Below, in pieces: positions 38,885 to 48,871 of a DNA stretch of 64,000 nt (positions within the stretch are counted from its first letter, which is position 1; each line of letters starts with the position of its first letter). The position numbers were made by a program, and so were the translations under genes. This DNA is from Ruegeria lacuscaerulensis ITI-1157 (GTDB taxonomy: Bacteria > Pseudomonadota > Alphaproteobacteria > Rhodobacterales > Rhodobacteraceae): positions 88,775 through 152,774 of the forward strand of contig GG704596.1 of assembly GCA_000161775.1 (NCBI GenBank), given 5' to 3'. The notes below the pieces were generated by a model. The model worked only from the letters and a program-made list of their open reading frames with translations. It did not search any database and was not told the origin of the DNA.

Positions 38885-40690
38885 TCAGGCTCCGAAAATG
38901 CTGGCACCGGCATCGGCCGAGCCGACGGCGTTGCGGAACGTGGTGAACAGGTCGCGGCCCACCCCGTATTGATGCGCCGAAAGATCGGCGGTGGCGATGG
39001 GGCGGTCCAGCACGCCGGGGGTCAGGATTTCAAGCTGGCCCCGTACCGCATCGACGCGCAGCAGGTCGCCATCGCGCAGCTTGGCGATCGGGCCACCATC
39101 CAGCGCCTCGGGGCAGACATGAATCGCCGCGGGCACTTTGCCCGAGGCCCCCGACATGCGGCCATCGGTCACCAGCGCCACCTTTTGGCCGCGCCCCTGC
39201 AGGATCGACAGGATCGGGGTCAGCGAGTGCAGTTCGGGCATGCCATTGGCCTTGGGGCCCTGAAAACGGACGACGACGATGACATCGCCGGTGAACTCGC
39301 CTGCCTTGAACGCGGCCTTGACCTCGTCCTGGTCATGGAAGACGCGCACGGGGGCCTCGACCACCTGGTGTTCGGGGGCCACGGCCGAGACCTTCATCAC
39401 GCCGGTGCCCAGATTGCCGGTCAGGCGCGACAGGCCGCCAGTGGGCTGGAACGGGTCACTGGCCGGGCGCAGGATCTTGTCGTTCAGGCTGTGGCCGGCG
39501 CCGTCCTGCCAGACCAGCGCGCCATCGATCAGCTTGGGTTCCTGCGTGTAGTGATGCAGCCCCTGCCCCGCCACGGTCAGCGTGTCGGGATGCAGCAGGC
39601 CTTCATCCAGCAGCGTGCCGATGGTGTACCCCAACCCGCCCGCGGCGTGGAAATGGTTCACGTCGGCCAGACCGTTGGGATAGACCCGCGCAACCAAGGG
39701 CACGACGCCCGAGATGTCCGAGAAATCCTGCCAGTCCAGCACGATGCCCCCGGCGCGGGCCATGGCGATCAGGTGGATCAGCAGATTGGTCGACCCGCCC
39801 GTGGCCATCAATCCCACGATGCCGTTCACGAAGGCCCGTTCGTCGAGGATCTGGCACACCGGCGTGTAATTGTTGCCCAGCGCGCTGAGCGACAGGGCAC
39901 GGCGGGCGCCTTCCTCGGTCAACGCATCGCGCAGCGGCGTGTTGGGGTTAACGAAGCTGGAACCCGGCAGGTGCAGGCCCATGAACTCCATCAGCATCTG
40001 GTTGGTGTTGGCGGTGCCGTAGAAGGTGCAGGTGCCCGGCCCGTGATAGGCGGCCATCTCGGCGGCCATCAGCTCTTCGCGCGTGGCTTCGCCGGCGGCG
40101 AATTTCTGGCGCACCTTGGCCTTTTCGTCGTTGGGCAGGCCGCTGGTCATCGGGCCGGCGGGCAGAAACACCGCCGGAAGGTGGCCAAAGCTCTGCGCTG
40201 CGATCACCAGCCCCGGCACGATCTTGTCGCAGACCCCCAGGAACACTGCCGCGTCGAAGGTGTTGTGGCTGAGCGCCACCGCCGCCGCCAGCGCGATCAC
40301 GTCGCGCGAGAACAGAGACAGTTCCATCCCCGCCTCGCCTTGCGTGACCCCGTCGCACATGGCCGGAACCCCACCCGCGACCTGCGCGGTGCCGCCCGCG
40401 GCACGGGCCGCGCGACGGATCAGTTCTGGATAGCGCTCGAACGGCTGGTGTGCCGACAGCATGTCGTTATAGGCGGTGACGATGCCCAGATTGCCCACGC
40501 TGGTGGTGGCCAGAGTCTTTTGATCGGGGCCAGCCCCGGCATAGGCATGGGCCTGACCGCTGCAGGACAGATGCGCGCGCGCCGGCCCTGCGGACCGGGC
40601 CTGCTCCATCCGCTGCAGATAGGTGCGGCGGGAATCCGCGCTGCGTTCGATTATTCTTTGGGTCACATCGGTGATGACGTCGTGAACCAT
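38885..40690 (-). CDS. edd: 6-phosphogluconate dehydratase
   Basis: A 601-residue iron-sulfur dehydratase of the IlvD/Edd family that makes KDPG. Blocks such as [55 protein letters not shown] and [14 protein letters not shown] fix the assignment to Edd rather than IlvD. Conserved Cys residues for the cluster lie in the MCDG and CTFYGTAN regions. It is the middle gene of the operon, two bases behind zwf and four before eda. Confidence 0.97.
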   Translation of the reverse strand: MVHDVITDVTQRIIERSADSRRTYLQRMEQARSAGPARAHLSCSGQAHAYAGAGPDQKTLATTSVGNLGIVTAYNDMLSAHQPFERYPELIRRAARAAGGTAQVAGGVPAMCDGVTQGEAGMELSLFSRDVIALAAAVALSHNTFDAAVFLGVCDKIVPGLVIAAQSFGHLPAVFLPAGPMTSGLPNDEKAKVRQKFAAGEATREELMAAEMAAYHGPGTCTFYGTANTNQMLMEFMGLHLPGSSFVNPNTPLRDALTEEGARRALSLSALGNNYTPVCQILDERAFVNGIVGLMATGGSTNLLIHLIAMARAGGIVLDWQDFSDISGVVPLVARVYPNGLADVNHFHAAGGLGYTIGTLLDEGLLHPDTLTVAGQGLHHYTQEPKLIDGALVWQDGAGHSLNDKILRPASDPFQPTGGLSRLTGNLGTGVMKVSAVAPEHQVVEAPVRVFHDQDEVKAAFKAGEFTGDVIVVVRFQGPKANGMPELHSLTPILSILQGRGQKVALVTDGRMSGASGKVPAAIHVCPEALDGGPIAKLRDGDLLRVDAVRGQLEILTPGVLDRPIATADLSAHQYGVGRDLFTTFRNAVGSADAGASIFGA

Positions 40691-40691
40691 C

Positions 40692-42137
40692 TCAACCTCC
40701 GATCTGGCGCCAGCGGCGCCCGTCGCGATGCATCAGCATCAATGCGTCTTCCGGGCCGGAACTGCCCTGGTCATAGGGCGACGGACGGTCGCCGCGCTCT
40801 TCCCAGCCCTTGATGATGGGATCGACCCAGGCCCAGGCGGCCTCGACCTCGTCGCCGCGCATGAACAGGGTCTGGTCGCCACGGATCACGTCCATCACCA
40901 GCCGTTCATAAGCGTCCTGCGCGCGCACATCAGCACCCAGCGCCTCGGCAAAGCTCATGTCCAGCGCCACGTCCGTCAGGCGGAAGCCGCCCGGGCCGGG
41001 ATCCTTGATCGTGGTGCGCAGGGTGATGCCTTCGTCGGGCTGCAGGCGGATCACCAGGACGTTGCCGTGCAGCGGGCCGACATTGGGAAAAATCGTGTGC
41101 GGCGGGTCGCGGAAAAACACCGCGATTTCGGATTCACGCGCGCGCAGACGCTTGCCCGTGCGCAGATAGAACGGAACCCCGGCCCAGCGCCAGTTGCCCA
41201 CGCGCACCTTCAGCGCGATATAGCTTTCGGTCAGGCTGTCGGGATTGCCCACATGGTCGACATAGCCGTCGCCGCCCTTGTCCGCCCGGTACTGACCGCG
41301 GGCGATGTCGGTCGGGGCGACAGGTTCCAGCGCTTCGATCACCTTGACCTTTTCGTTGCGCACCGCGTTGGGCGAGAAGGTCGACGGCGGCTCCATCGCG
41401 GTCAGGCACAAAAGCTGCACCAAGTGGTTCTGCACCATGTCCCGCATCGCGCCGGACTGGTCGTAGTAGGCGCCGCGCCCTTCGACCCCGACGGTTTCGG
41501 CCACGGTGATCTGGACATGATCCACATGGGTCGCGTTCCACAGCGGTTCGAACAGCGAGTTGGCAAAGCGCAGCGCCATCAGGTTCTGCACCGTTTCCTT
41601 GCCCAGGTAATGGTCGATCCGATAGATCTGATGCTCTTCGAAACAGGCGCGCAGACCTTCGTTCAGCGCCTTGGCCGAGGCCAGATCATGGCCGAAGGGT
41701 TTCTCGACCACGATGCGGCTGTCGGGCGTGGCCAGCCCATGATCATGCAGGCGCTGCGCGATGCCGGGAAACAGTTTCGGACCGACAGACAAATAAAAGG
41801 CGCGCACCACGTCAGGGCGCAGCGACTTGGCCAGCTTGTCCCAGCCGTTTTCGCCCAGCGCATCAACCGGCACGTATTCGACCCGGGCCAAAAACCGATC
41901 CAGCACGTCCTTTTTGAAGGACGGCGCGAATTCCTTCATCGACTTGCGCACCTGCGCGCGGAACCCGTCATCGTCCATATCCGACCGCGCGGTCCCGATG
42001 ATGCGCGCATCTTCGGGCATCTGCCCCACTTCGAACCGATGGTAGAGGCCCGGCAGGATCTTGCGCTGGGCCAGATCTCCGGTCGCGCCGAACAGGACCA
42101 GATCGAACGGATCTACCGGGATTACGCGTGAAACCAT
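40692..42137 (-). CDS. zwf: Glucose-6-phosphate 1-dehydrogenase
   Basis: A 481-residue NADP-dependent enzyme, the entry step to the Entner-Doudoroff and pentose phosphate routes. The Rossmann start is [18 protein letters not shown], the active-site block [19 protein letters not shown] is intact and the length is normal. The ATG at 42137 has an AGAAGGGAG site. A GntR/LacI-type operator-like sequence lies about 50 bases upstream. The pgl gene, often in this operon, is not here. Confidence 0.97.
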   Translation of the reverse strand: MVSRVIPVDPFDLVLFGATGDLAQRKILPGLYHRFEVGQMPEDARIIGTARSDMDDDGFRAQVRKSMKEFAPSFKKDVLDRFLARVEYVPVDALGENGWDKLAKSLRPDVVRAFYLSVGPKLFPGIAQRLHDHGLATPDSRIVVEKPFGHDLASAKALNEGLRACFEEHQIYRIDHYLGKETVQNLMALRFANSLFEPLWNATHVDHVQITVAETVGVEGRGAYYDQSGAMRDMVQNHLVQLLCLTAMEPPSTFSPNAVRNEKVKVIEALEPVAPTDIARGQYRADKGGDGYVDHVGNPDSLTESYIALKVRVGNWRWAGVPFYLRTGKRLRARESEIAVFFRDPPHTIFPNVGPLHGNVLVIRLQPDEGITLRTTIKDPGPGGFRLTDVALDMSFAEALGADVRAQDAYERLVMDVIRGDQTLFMRGDEVEAAWAWVDPIIKGWEERGDRPSPYDQGSSGPEDALMLMHRDGRRWRQIGG

Positions 42138-42187
42138 GGCTGGCTCCCTTCTTGGGACAATCCGGCGCAGTCTGCAGCCAGTTACCC

Positions 42188-42201
42188 TGTTACCGCTAAC
42201 A
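42188..42201. promoter_or_regulatory. GntR/LacI-type operator upstream of zwf-edd-eda
   Basis: TGTTACCGCTAACA: the outer five bases on each side form a perfect inverted repeat (TGTTA/TAACA) with a CCGC centre. This is very close to the consensus of GntR/LacI-family operators that control gluconate and Entner-Doudoroff genes. It overlaps a possible -10 (AATGTT) that pairs with TTGGTC (42221-42226, minus strand) at 17 bases. Binding here would repress the operon. The regulator gene is not in the window. Confidence 0.6.
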
Positions 42202-42240
42202 TTCGTGGCTTGGATAGAAAGACCAAGCCCAAAAAGCAAG

Positions 42241-42267
42241 CCCGGATTTCGGAATCGGGTCTTTTTT
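42241..42267. terminator. Hairpin with T-runs on both sides, behind ptsP
   Basis: Seven base pairs with one bulge (CCCGGATT with AATCGGG) and a 4-base loop; T-rich sequence follows on the plus side, and CTTGCTTTTT follows on the minus side. It lies 17 bases beyond the ptsP stop and would also insulate zwf. Confidence 0.5.
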
Positions 42268-42283
42268 CGCGGTCATCATGGCC

Positions 42284-44539
42284 TCAGCCGTTGGCGCGCA
42301 GATACTCCATGATCGCCGGGCGCACCGATTGTTCGCCGCGATGACGGGCGTCGGCGATGATCTTGCGGACCTCCTGCAGGTTGGACCGCAACAGCAGGCT
42401 CTTGACCGGGCCGATCGAGGCCGGGCGCATCGACAGGGTGCGGATGCCCATCGCCGCCAGGCACAGCGCCTCGATCGGGCGGCCGGCATCCTCGCCGCAG
42501 AAACTCAGCGGCGTGTCGGAAATTCCGCACCGCTCGACGATGCGTTCGATCAGGCTGAGGAAGCTGACATTCAGCGTATCATAGCGGCGGCGCACCAGCT
42601 CGTTTTCGCGGTCGGCGGCGAAGAAGAATTGCTTCAGGTCGTTGCCGCCGATCGAGATGAAATCGACCTCGTCAAAGAACTTCTGCGGGGCAAAGGCCAA
42701 TGACGGTGTTTCCAGCATCGCCCCAATTTCAAGCGTTTCGGGCAGCACATGGCCCAGACGCTTTTCGCGGTCGATTGTCTTGTTCACCTCCCACCTGGCC
42801 TCGCGGTATTCCTCGGCTTGGGCCACGAAGGGAAACATCACCGTCAACGGCCGCCCTTCGGCGGCGCGGATCAGGGCCTGAAGCTGCATGCGCATGACCC
42901 CGCGTTTGTCCAGGCCCACGCGGATGGCGCGCCAGCCCAGCGCCGGGTTGGGTTCGGCGACATGCTTCATGTAGGGAAGAACCTTGTCCGACCCGATATC
43001 CAGCGTGCGGAACACCACCCGTTTGCCATCGGCCGAATCCAGAACCCGCTTGTATTGCGCCACAAGCTCGGACCGTTTGGGCATCTGGCTGCGGATCAGA
43101 AACTGCAATTCCGTGCGGAACAGGCCCACGCCCTCGGCCCCGGACGTCTTGAGCGACGGCAGGTCGGCCATCAGGCCGGCATTCATCACCAGATTGATCC
43201 GCTCGCCATCCTTGGTCACGGTCGGGGTTTCACGGATCGACGCATAGCGTTTCTGCGCCTCGGCCTGCATGGCCATCTTGTCGCGGAAGGCGCTGACGAC
43301 GGTGTCCTCGGGGCGCAGATGCACGACGCCCTCATCCCCGTCGACCAGAATGTGGTCGCCGTTCAAGGCCTCGGTCGTGATCCGGCCCACATGCACCACC
43401 AGCGGGATGGCCAGGGCGCGGGCGACGATGGTGGCATGACTGCCGACCGAGCCTTCCTCGAGCACGATACCCTTCAGCGACCGGCCGTATTCCAGCAGAT
43501 CGCCGGGGCCGATATTGCGCGCCACCAGAATCGGATCGGGCGGCAGCTCCTTGCCGTTGTCGCGGCCCTGCCCCGTCAGGATGCGCAGCAGCCGGTTCGA
43601 CAGATCGTCCAGATCGGCCAGCCGTTCGCGCAGATAAGGGTCGGTGACCTGGCTCATCCGGGCGCGAGCCTGCGACTGTTCCTTTTCCACCGCCGCCTCG
43701 GCGCTGAGGCCTCGGGCGATATCCTCCTCCATCCGCCGCATCCAGCCCTTGGAATTGGCAAACATCCGATAGGCTTCCAGCACCTGTAGCTGTTCGCTAT
43801 CGCCGCCCTGAGAGATTTCCAGCATCTTGTCGACGCCCACGCGCAGTTCCTCGACCGCCGCGTTCAGACGCTCGAGCTCGCGATGGGGATCGTCGGCGAT
43901 GGGATTTGTAACCACCACGCGCGGTTCATGCAGCCAGACATGCCCCTCGGCCGAGCCCTCCTGCGCGGGGCCGCCCCGCAGCAACAGGGCCTGCTGGTGC
44001 AGCGGCGACAGGGCCGCCCCTTCACCGACGAAAGCGCCCAGTTCGGCCATCTCGGCCAGCACCATGGCCACCACTTCCAGTGCATAGACCTCGTCCGAGG
44101 AAAACTCGCGCGCGGCGCGCGACTGCACGACCAGAACGCCCAGCTTCTGGCCCAACCGCTGGATCGGCACGCCCAGGAACGACGAATACCGCTCCTCTCC
44201 GGTTTCCGGCATGTAGCGGAAACCCTTCTCCGAGGGCGCATCGGCCGTATTGACCACCTTGCCGAACTTGGCCACGCGCCCCACGAGACCCTCGCCCAGA
44301 CGCATGCGGGTCTGGTGAACCGCTTCGGGGGCAAGCCCTTCGGTGGCGCAGAGTTCAAGGGTTTCGTCGTCGCGGAACAGGTAGATCGAGCACACCTCGC
44401 ACCGCATGCTGTCGGCGATCAGGTGCGTGATCCGGTCAAGACGCTCCTGACCGGCCGCCTCGCTTGCCATCTCCTCGCGCAGCCGCCCCAGCAGCTTGCG
44501 GGATTCTGTTTCCATTCCGTCTGCCATCGCCCGGTTCAT
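42284..44539 (-). CDS. ptsP: Phosphoenolpyruvate-protein phosphotransferase PtsP (EI-Ntr)
   Basis: A 751-residue enzyme I of the nitrogen-type PTS. Residues 20-165 form a GAF domain (SMRCEVCSIYLFRDDETLEL, RYMPETGEERYSSFLGVPI). The phosphohistidine region is GSVGSHATIVARALAIP in the middle, and the C-terminal PEP-binding barrel contains GVGLFRTELQFL and FISIGGNDLKQF. It transfers phosphate from PEP to NPr. Start codons at 44539, 44527 and 44515 are all in frame; the second is best spaced from the CGCAGGA site. It follows lysC by 34 bases, an arrangement common in alphaproteobacteria. Confidence 0.95.
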   Translation of the reverse strand: MNRAMADGMETESRKLLGRLREEMASEAAGQERLDRITHLIADSMRCEVCSIYLFRDDETLELCATEGLAPEAVHQTRMRLGEGLVGRVAKFGKVVNTADAPSEKGFRYMPETGEERYSSFLGVPIQRLGQKLGVLVVQSRAAREFSSDEVYALEVVAMVLAEMAELGAFVGEGAALSPLHQQALLLRGGPAQEGSAEGHVWLHEPRVVVTNPIADDPHRELERLNAAVEELRVGVDKMLEISQGGDSEQLQVLEAYRMFANSKGWMRRMEEDIARGLSAEAAVEKEQSQARARMSQVTDPYLRERLADLDDLSNRLLRILTGQGRDNGKELPPDPILVARNIGPGDLLEYGRSLKGIVLEEGSVGSHATIVARALAIPLVVHVGRITTEALNGDHILVDGDEGVVHLRPEDTVVSAFRDKMAMQAEAQKRYASIRETPTVTKDGERINLVMNAGLMADLPSLKTSGAEGVGLFRTELQFLIRSQMPKRSELVAQYKRVLDSADGKRVVFRTLDIGSDKVLPYMKHVAEPNPALGWRAIRVGLDKRGVMRMQLQALIRAAEGRPLTVMFPFVAQAEEYREARWEVNKTIDREKRLGHVLPETLEIGAMLETPSLAFAPQKFFDEVDFISIGGNDLKQFFFAADRENELVRRRYDTLNVSFLSLIERIVERCGISDTPLSFCGEDAGRPIEALCLAAMGIRTLSMRPASIGPVKSLLLRSNLQEVRKIIADARHRGEQSVRPAIMEYLRANG

Positions 44540-44573
44540 CCTGCGGTGTCAGGCGAGACCTTGGCCGAGATGC

Positions 44574-45812
44574 TCAGGCCGCCTTATCCAGTTCAAACGC
44601 ATCATGCAGCGCCTGAACGGCAAGTTCCATGTATTTCCGGTCGATCAGCACGGAAATCTTGATCTCGGAGGTTGTGATGACCTTGATGTTGATCCCCTCA
44701 TCCGAGAGCACCTTGAACATCTTGGCCGCCACGCCCGACTGCGAGCGCATGCCGATGCCCACCACAGAAACCTTGGCCACATCGGTGTCGGCGACCAGCT
44801 CGGCATAGTTCAACTCGCCACGCTCCTTGACCGCCAGCAGGGCCTTTTCGGCGCGCGCCACCTGGTTGGTGGGGCAGGAAAAGGTCATGTCCGTGCGCCC
44901 CTCGTCCGAGATGTTCTGCACGATCATGTCGACGTTGATCCCCTCATCGCTGAGCGCGTTGAAGATGATCGCGGCGATGCCGGGGCGGTCGGCGACCGAC
45001 ACGACGGTCATCTTGGCCTCGTCCCGCGAATAGGCCACACCCGAGACTACATTGGATTCCATGATTTCCTCCTCGTCGACGACCAGGGTTCCGGCCTCGT
45101 CGGACTGTTCCTCGAAGCTCGAGAGAACACGCAGTTTCACCTTGTACCGCATCGCCAGCTCGACCGAGCGGGTCTGCAGCACCTTGGCCCCCAACGAGGC
45201 CAGTTCGAGCATTTCCTCGAACGAGATCTTGTCCAGCTTGCGCGCCTTCTCGCAGATGCGCGGATCGGTGGTATAGACGCCGTCCACATCCGTGTAGATG
45301 TCGCAGCGCTCGGCGTCGAAGGCGGCGGCGAAGGCCACGGCAGTGGTGTCGGAACCACCCCGGCCCAGCGTGGTGATCCGCCCTTCGGGGCTGATACCCT
45401 GAAAGCCCGCCACCACGGCGACCTTCATGCCCTCGCCGAACTTCTGGTTGATGTTGTCGGTCGGAATGTCCAGGATCCGCGCCGCCGAATGGGCGCCATC
45501 GGTCAGCAGCGGTACCTGCCAGCCCTGCCAGCTGCGGGCGGGGATGTCCATTTCCTGCAGCGTCAGTGCCATCAGGCCGGCGGTGACATTCTCACCCGAG
45601 GATACTACCGCATCATATTCGCGCGCGTCATACAGCGGCGAGATCTCGTCGACCCAACCAACCAGCTCGTTGGTCTTGCCCGACATGGCCGACACGATGA
45701 CGATGACGTCATAGCCCTTGGCCACTTCGACGCCGATGCGCTTGGCCGCGCGGCGGATGCGGTCGAGGTTGGCGACGGATGTGCCGCCGAATTTCATCAC
45801 GAGTACGGGCAT
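44574..45812 (-). CDS. lysC: Aspartate kinase
   Basis: A 412-residue enzyme that phosphorylates aspartate, the first step to lysine, threonine and methionine. The kinase motif MKFGGTSVA is at 6-14; GRGGSDTTAVAFAAAF and DIYTDVDGVYTTDPR follow. Two ACT domains (about 265-330 and 345-405) suggest feedback control by lysine and/or threonine. A promoter-like TTGCCC-N17-TAAGAC lies about 40 bases upstream. It probably heads a lysC-ptsP transcript. thrC lies 14 kb away on the same strand. Confidence 0.97.
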   Translation of the reverse strand: MPVLVMKFGGTSVANLDRIRRAAKRIGVEVAKGYDVIVIVSAMSGKTNELVGWVDEISPLYDAREYDAVVSSGENVTAGLMALTLQEMDIPARSWQGWQVPLLTDGAHSAARILDIPTDNINQKFGEGMKVAVVAGFQGISPEGRITTLGRGGSDTTAVAFAAAFDAERCDIYTDVDGVYTTDPRICEKARKLDKISFEEMLELASLGAKVLQTRSVELAMRYKVKLRVLSSFEEQSDEAGTLVVDEEEIMESNVVSGVAYSRDEAKMTVVSVADRPGIAAIIFNALSDEGINVDMIVQNISDEGRTDMTFSCPTNQVARAEKALLAVKERGELNYAELVADTDVAKVSVVGIGMRSQSGVAAKMFKVLSDEGINIKVITTSEIKISVLIDRKYMELAVQALHDAFELDKAA

Positions 45813-45853
45813 GGGGGCAAATGTCTCCGCGCCTTGGATTTCCGGTCCCGTGC

Positions 45854-45882
45854 GTCTTATGCGAGGGGACCCGATAGGGCAA
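45854..45882 (-). promoter_or_regulatory. Putative lysC promoter
   Basis: On the minus strand TTGCCC (45877-45882) and TAAGAC (45854-45859) are 17 bases apart. A start near 45847 gives a 35-base leader with a GGAG site. Confidence 0.5.
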
Positions 45883-45978
45883 GGGTGCAATGCGGCGTGC
45901 CGTGCGGCGCGCGGTCGCTTTACAACCGGCGCCGGCAATGTCAGCGTGGGATCAGCCGTTTACGCCAAGAGGTCTTTC

Positions 45979-46335
45979 ATGCTGCGTTTCGTTTTCGCCC
46001 TTGTGCTGATGTCCACGCCCGCGGTGGCCCAGGTGGCCACCCTGTCCGGCACGGATGGCCAAAACGCATTGGGAACCGTGCCCTGCACCGCCGTGTCAGG
46101 GCAATCGCTGCAAAGCTGCCCGGCCGAGTTGCGCCGCAAAGAGGACGGAACCGCAACGCTGGCGGTCCAACTGCCCACCGGCGAGGTGCGCCGCATCTAT
46201 TTCACCAATGGCGAGCCCGATTCCAGCAGTTCGACCGCTCAGATCACGTCGGAAACACGCGGCGATATCCTGGTGATTTTCATCGACCCCGGCGAAGTTT
46301 ACGAGATCCCCAAGGCGGCGCTGGCAACTCAGTAA
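45979..46335 (+). CDS. Small exported protein of unknown function
   Basis: 118 residues. A signal peptide (1-17, ending in VAQ-VA) precedes a mature beta-rich domain with two Cys (VPCTAVSGQ and QSCPAELRRKEDG) that probably pair. TATLAVQLPTGEVRRIYFTN and a GDILVIFIDPGEVYEIP end look like a small beta-barrel. No family is recognised. The ATG at 45979 opens the signal peptide. It is divergent from lysC and its end overlaps the SDR gene by seven bases. Confidence 0.65.
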   Translation: MLRFVFALVLMSTPAVAQVATLSGTDGQNALGTVPCTAVSGQSLQSCPAELRRKEDGTATLAVQLPTGEVRRIYFTNGEPDSSSSTAQITSETRGDILVIFIDPGEVYEIPKAALATQ

Positions 46336-46967
46336 GGATGCGCCTGCCCGTCCCAGGTTTCGAAACACCCGGTGGTATCGAGGCTCAGCGCCTCGAAACG
46401 CTCGGCCAACCCGGCAACGGCCTGTGAGACGGTGATGTCGGCAGCCTGACCGCCCATGTCCGTCTGCACCCATCCGGGGTGATAGATACCCACCGCGATG
46501 CCGTCGCCCTTCAGATCCACCGCCAGGTTGCGCCCTAGATTCAGCGCGGCGGCCTTTGAAGCACGATAGATGTAGCTCCCCCCGGGCGCCCGCGTGTGCG
46601 AGGCCATCTGCGACGAGATGATCGCGATCTTGCCGTGCGCGGCCCGTAGATTGGGCAGCAGGGCCTGAATGGTCAGAAATACGCCGGTCACATTGGCGGC
46701 GAAGGTCTGGGCCCACATCTCGGCCGGATAGCCGTCGATCGTCTGGCCCTTGTCCAGATAGACGCCGGCGTTGCAAACAAGCAGGTCAATCGGTTGCCCA
46801 TCCAGCGCGCGCGCCATTTCGGCCTGCTGGACCGGATCGGTCACATCCAGTTGCACCTGAGCGCTGCCGTCGCGGGCGGTGCCGGTGACCTGATGACCCT
46901 GCGCCCGATAATGGTCAGCCAGAGCCCGGCCAATTCCGCGATTGGCGCCGGTGATCAGTACATGCAT
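46329..46967 (-). CDS. Short-chain dehydrogenase/reductase (SDR)
   Basis: A 212-residue NAD(P)-dependent oxidoreductase. The nucleotide motif TGANRGIG is at 6-13, NNAG-type LVCNAG follows, and the catalytic Ser/Tyr/Lys set is seen in ISSQMAS and YRASK. It resembles the YciK/C-factor-like small SDRs. Substrate is unknown. It sits three bases after the DUF1178 gene on the same strand, so the two probably form an operon. Confidence 0.9.
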   Translation of the reverse strand: MHVLITGANRGIGRALADHYRAQGHQVTGTARDGSAQVQLDVTDPVQQAEMARALDGQPIDLLVCNAGVYLDKGQTIDGYPAEMWAQTFAANVTGVFLTIQALLPNLRAAHGKIAIISSQMASHTRAPGGSYIYRASKAAALNLGRNLAVDLKGDGIAVGIYHPGWVQTDMGGQAADITVSQAVAGLAERFEALSLDTTGCFETWDGQAHPY

Positions 46968-46970
46968 CGT

Positions 46971-47417
46971 TCAATTGGTCTTTCGGCTGGGAACAAAGGG
47001 CAAGGGCACCACGGGCACCCCGTCATCGATCAGCGCCTTGGCGTCCTCCAGCTTGGCCTCGCCATAGATCGGACGCTCGGGCGCTTCGCCCAGATGGATC
47101 TTGCGGGCCTCACGCGTGAAATCGCGACCGACATAGTCGGAATTGGCCTCGATCTTGGCACGCAATTCCTTCAGCACGCGTTCGATTTCGACCTGGGGCG
47201 CGGCTGCAGAGGAACCCGGGGCAGATTGCGGCAGCTGGGCTGCGGCCTTGCGCCCTGTTCGTACGCGAGGGGTCATGATCGCCTTTTCCACGGAGGTGCA
47301 GCCGCATTCAGCACAGGAGACCATGCCTGCCTTTGCCAGTTTCTCATAGGCATCAGCCGACTGGAACCAACTGTCGAACCCATGACCATTGCTGCATTTC
47401 AATGCGTATTGAATCAT
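46971..47417 (-). CDS. DUF1178 domain protein
   Basis: A 148-residue protein with an N-terminal zinc-ribbon-like part: CSNGHGFDSWFQ and CAECGC provide four Cys. A Ser/Ala-rich linker (about 60-75) leads to a helical end with DYVGRDFTREARKIHLGEA and PLPFVPSRKTN, both typical of DUF1178. Function unknown. It lies between a Nudix gene and an SDR gene on the same strand. Confidence 0.85.
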   Translation of the reverse strand: MIQYALKCSNGHGFDSWFQSADAYEKLAKAGMVSCAECGCTSVEKAIMTPRVRTGRKAAAQLPQSAPGSSAAAPQVEIERVLKELRAKIEANSDYVGRDFTREARKIHLGEAPERPIYGEAKLEDAKALIDDGVPVVPLPFVPSRKTN

Positions 47418-47489
47418 CGCGCGCCCAAAATCTAGGTTACCGAATAAATACTGACCGCCATCGCAATATCAAGTCTCTCAAACGGTGCT

Positions 47490-47963
47490 TCAGCCCGAGG
47501 GTATCGTGAAACTCCGGATCAGCGCGGAAAGGTCGCGGTCAGAAACCCTATCTGCGGCATCCTCAAATGAAAACCATTCACGCCGGCGCTGCCCCGCCTC
47601 AGGGTAATCATCCGACAGGGCCGTTACCCGCAAAGGGTATACACGCGCCCGACACATCACCTGCCCGACATCTTTACGGCGCTTTACGAACGAAAAATGC
47701 CCAATGCTGTCTGCGGCACACGAACCGGATACGCCCGCTTCCTCCCAAGCTTCGCGGGCCGCGGTTTCCGAGCCGCTCAGACCATCTATTGGCCAGCCCT
47801 TTGGGATGATCCAACGGCCTGTGCCACGGGTTGAGATCAACAGGGTCTGGGGCCCGTCAGCCCTCAGCCGGAAACACAGGGCAGCCGCCTGCCGCATGAC
47901 TGGGAGGGCGCCGAACGCGCCAGCGATTTCCGGCGCAAGCCGTGCGTTTTTCACGCTGCTCAA
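47490..47963 (-). CDS. Nudix hydrolase (DIPP-like), second of two paralogs
   Basis: A 157-residue Nudix hydrolase. The box region IPKGWPIDGLSGSETAAREA then WEEAGV is nearly identical to that of the gene at 16.1 kb and also has Leu where the first conserved Glu is expected, but here the REA triad Arg is kept. The rest of the protein is less similar. Substrate is unknown; diphosphoinositol-polyphosphate-type or related diphosphates are candidates. It heads the DUF1178-SDR group with a 72-base gap. Confidence 0.85.
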   Translation of the reverse strand: MSSVKNARLAPEIAGAFGALPVMRQAAALCFRLRADGPQTLLISTRGTGRWIIPKGWPIDGLSGSETAAREAWEEAGVSGSCAADSIGHFSFVKRRKDVGQVMCRARVYPLRVTALSDDYPEAGQRRREWFSFEDAADRVSDRDLSALIRSFTIPSG

Positions 47964-48067
47964 CCTCTCGATAGGTCAGAATTGCCTGTTTCCCTGCCCG
48001 GTTGCATCCGGACCTGTTCACTCAGCCTATCACACCCGGTGGCATTGTCCAAGTTTGCGCACTCAGA

Positions 48068-48817
48068 TCAGCGCAGCATGCGACGCGACAAGCGCCGCAC
48101 GAGTTCCTCATGGGGGATTTCCGCGTCGATTTCCAATCGGCGCAGACCGAAATGGACACGGGCGATTTGCTGATAATAGCGGGTATAGACGTAGTTGGTC
48201 CCACCCCCGGCGATCGCACCCAGAACCGGAAGTGTCTGCGCCGCAAGCTTTTGCCCCAGCACCATCGAAAGACGCGGCGCAACTGCCGCAATCAGCTTTT
48301 GCATCGCTGGACCGTTCAATGTCAGGCGCACCGAGAAGAACCCCAGATCGGCGCCATCGTCATGCGATAGCGGGCCAGCGGCGGACAGAACCCGAATGCA
48401 ATCGAATTTGACGCTCTCGGTCGACGGATCAAACCCCTCGCGGGCTGCGGCCCCCTGGATCGCGCGCAGCAGCATCGTCGTGGTGGCGGGCAATTCAATC
48501 AATGCCGTGCTCAGACCGCCCATGCCGCCAGCCGCGCCCATCGCGGTGGTGAAGACCGTGTTGACCCACGGCGCCTGATCCGGCACGGCGCGCCGCGACC
48601 CATCCGCTGCTCGGATGGCCACCCAAAGCGCCTGTTCGGTGGCTGCTGTCAGCCCGGCTCGAACGGGAGCCGGCAATTGTTCCAGCAACGACTCGGCAGA
48701 CCCACCGAGGCGGTTCAGAAACTTCACTCCAGCCCCCCCGGCGTCGCGATAATGACCCGCAAGGCGGTCAAGCTCGGCTTCGGGGTCAAGGCCTTGCACA
48801 AGAACTACATCATGCAT
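48068..48817 (-). CDS. EcsC family protein
   Basis: A 249-residue protein of the EcsC family. Typical segments are the Gly/Ala-rich central part (NTVFTTAMGAAGGMGGLSTA, then IELPATTTMLLRAIQG), a region with GGGTNYVYTRYYQQIARVHF, and a charged helical C terminus. EcsC is named from the Ecs cluster of Bacillus, but its biochemical role is unknown. The protein has hydrophobic helices and may associate with membranes. It stands alone. Confidence 0.82.
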   Translation of the reverse strand: MHDVVLVQGLDPEAELDRLAGHYRDAGGAGVKFLNRLGGSAESLLEQLPAPVRAGLTAATEQALWVAIRAADGSRRAVPDQAPWVNTVFTTAMGAAGGMGGLSTALIELPATTTMLLRAIQGAAAREGFDPSTESVKFDCIRVLSAAGPLSHDDGADLGFFSVRLTLNGPAMQKLIAAVAPRLSMVLGQKLAAQTLPVLGAIAGGGTNYVYTRYYQQIARVHFGLRRLEIDAEIPHEELVRRLSRRMLR

Positions 48818-48871
48818 CCAATCTCCTCCTGCCCCTGAAAGATCGGGATCGCAGCGCGCTGTTTCAATAGA

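Noticed and set aside
44496..46427. 643-codon open frame opposite lysC
   Set aside because: Covers lysC on the opposite strand; the lysC motifs are complete and decide the coding strand.
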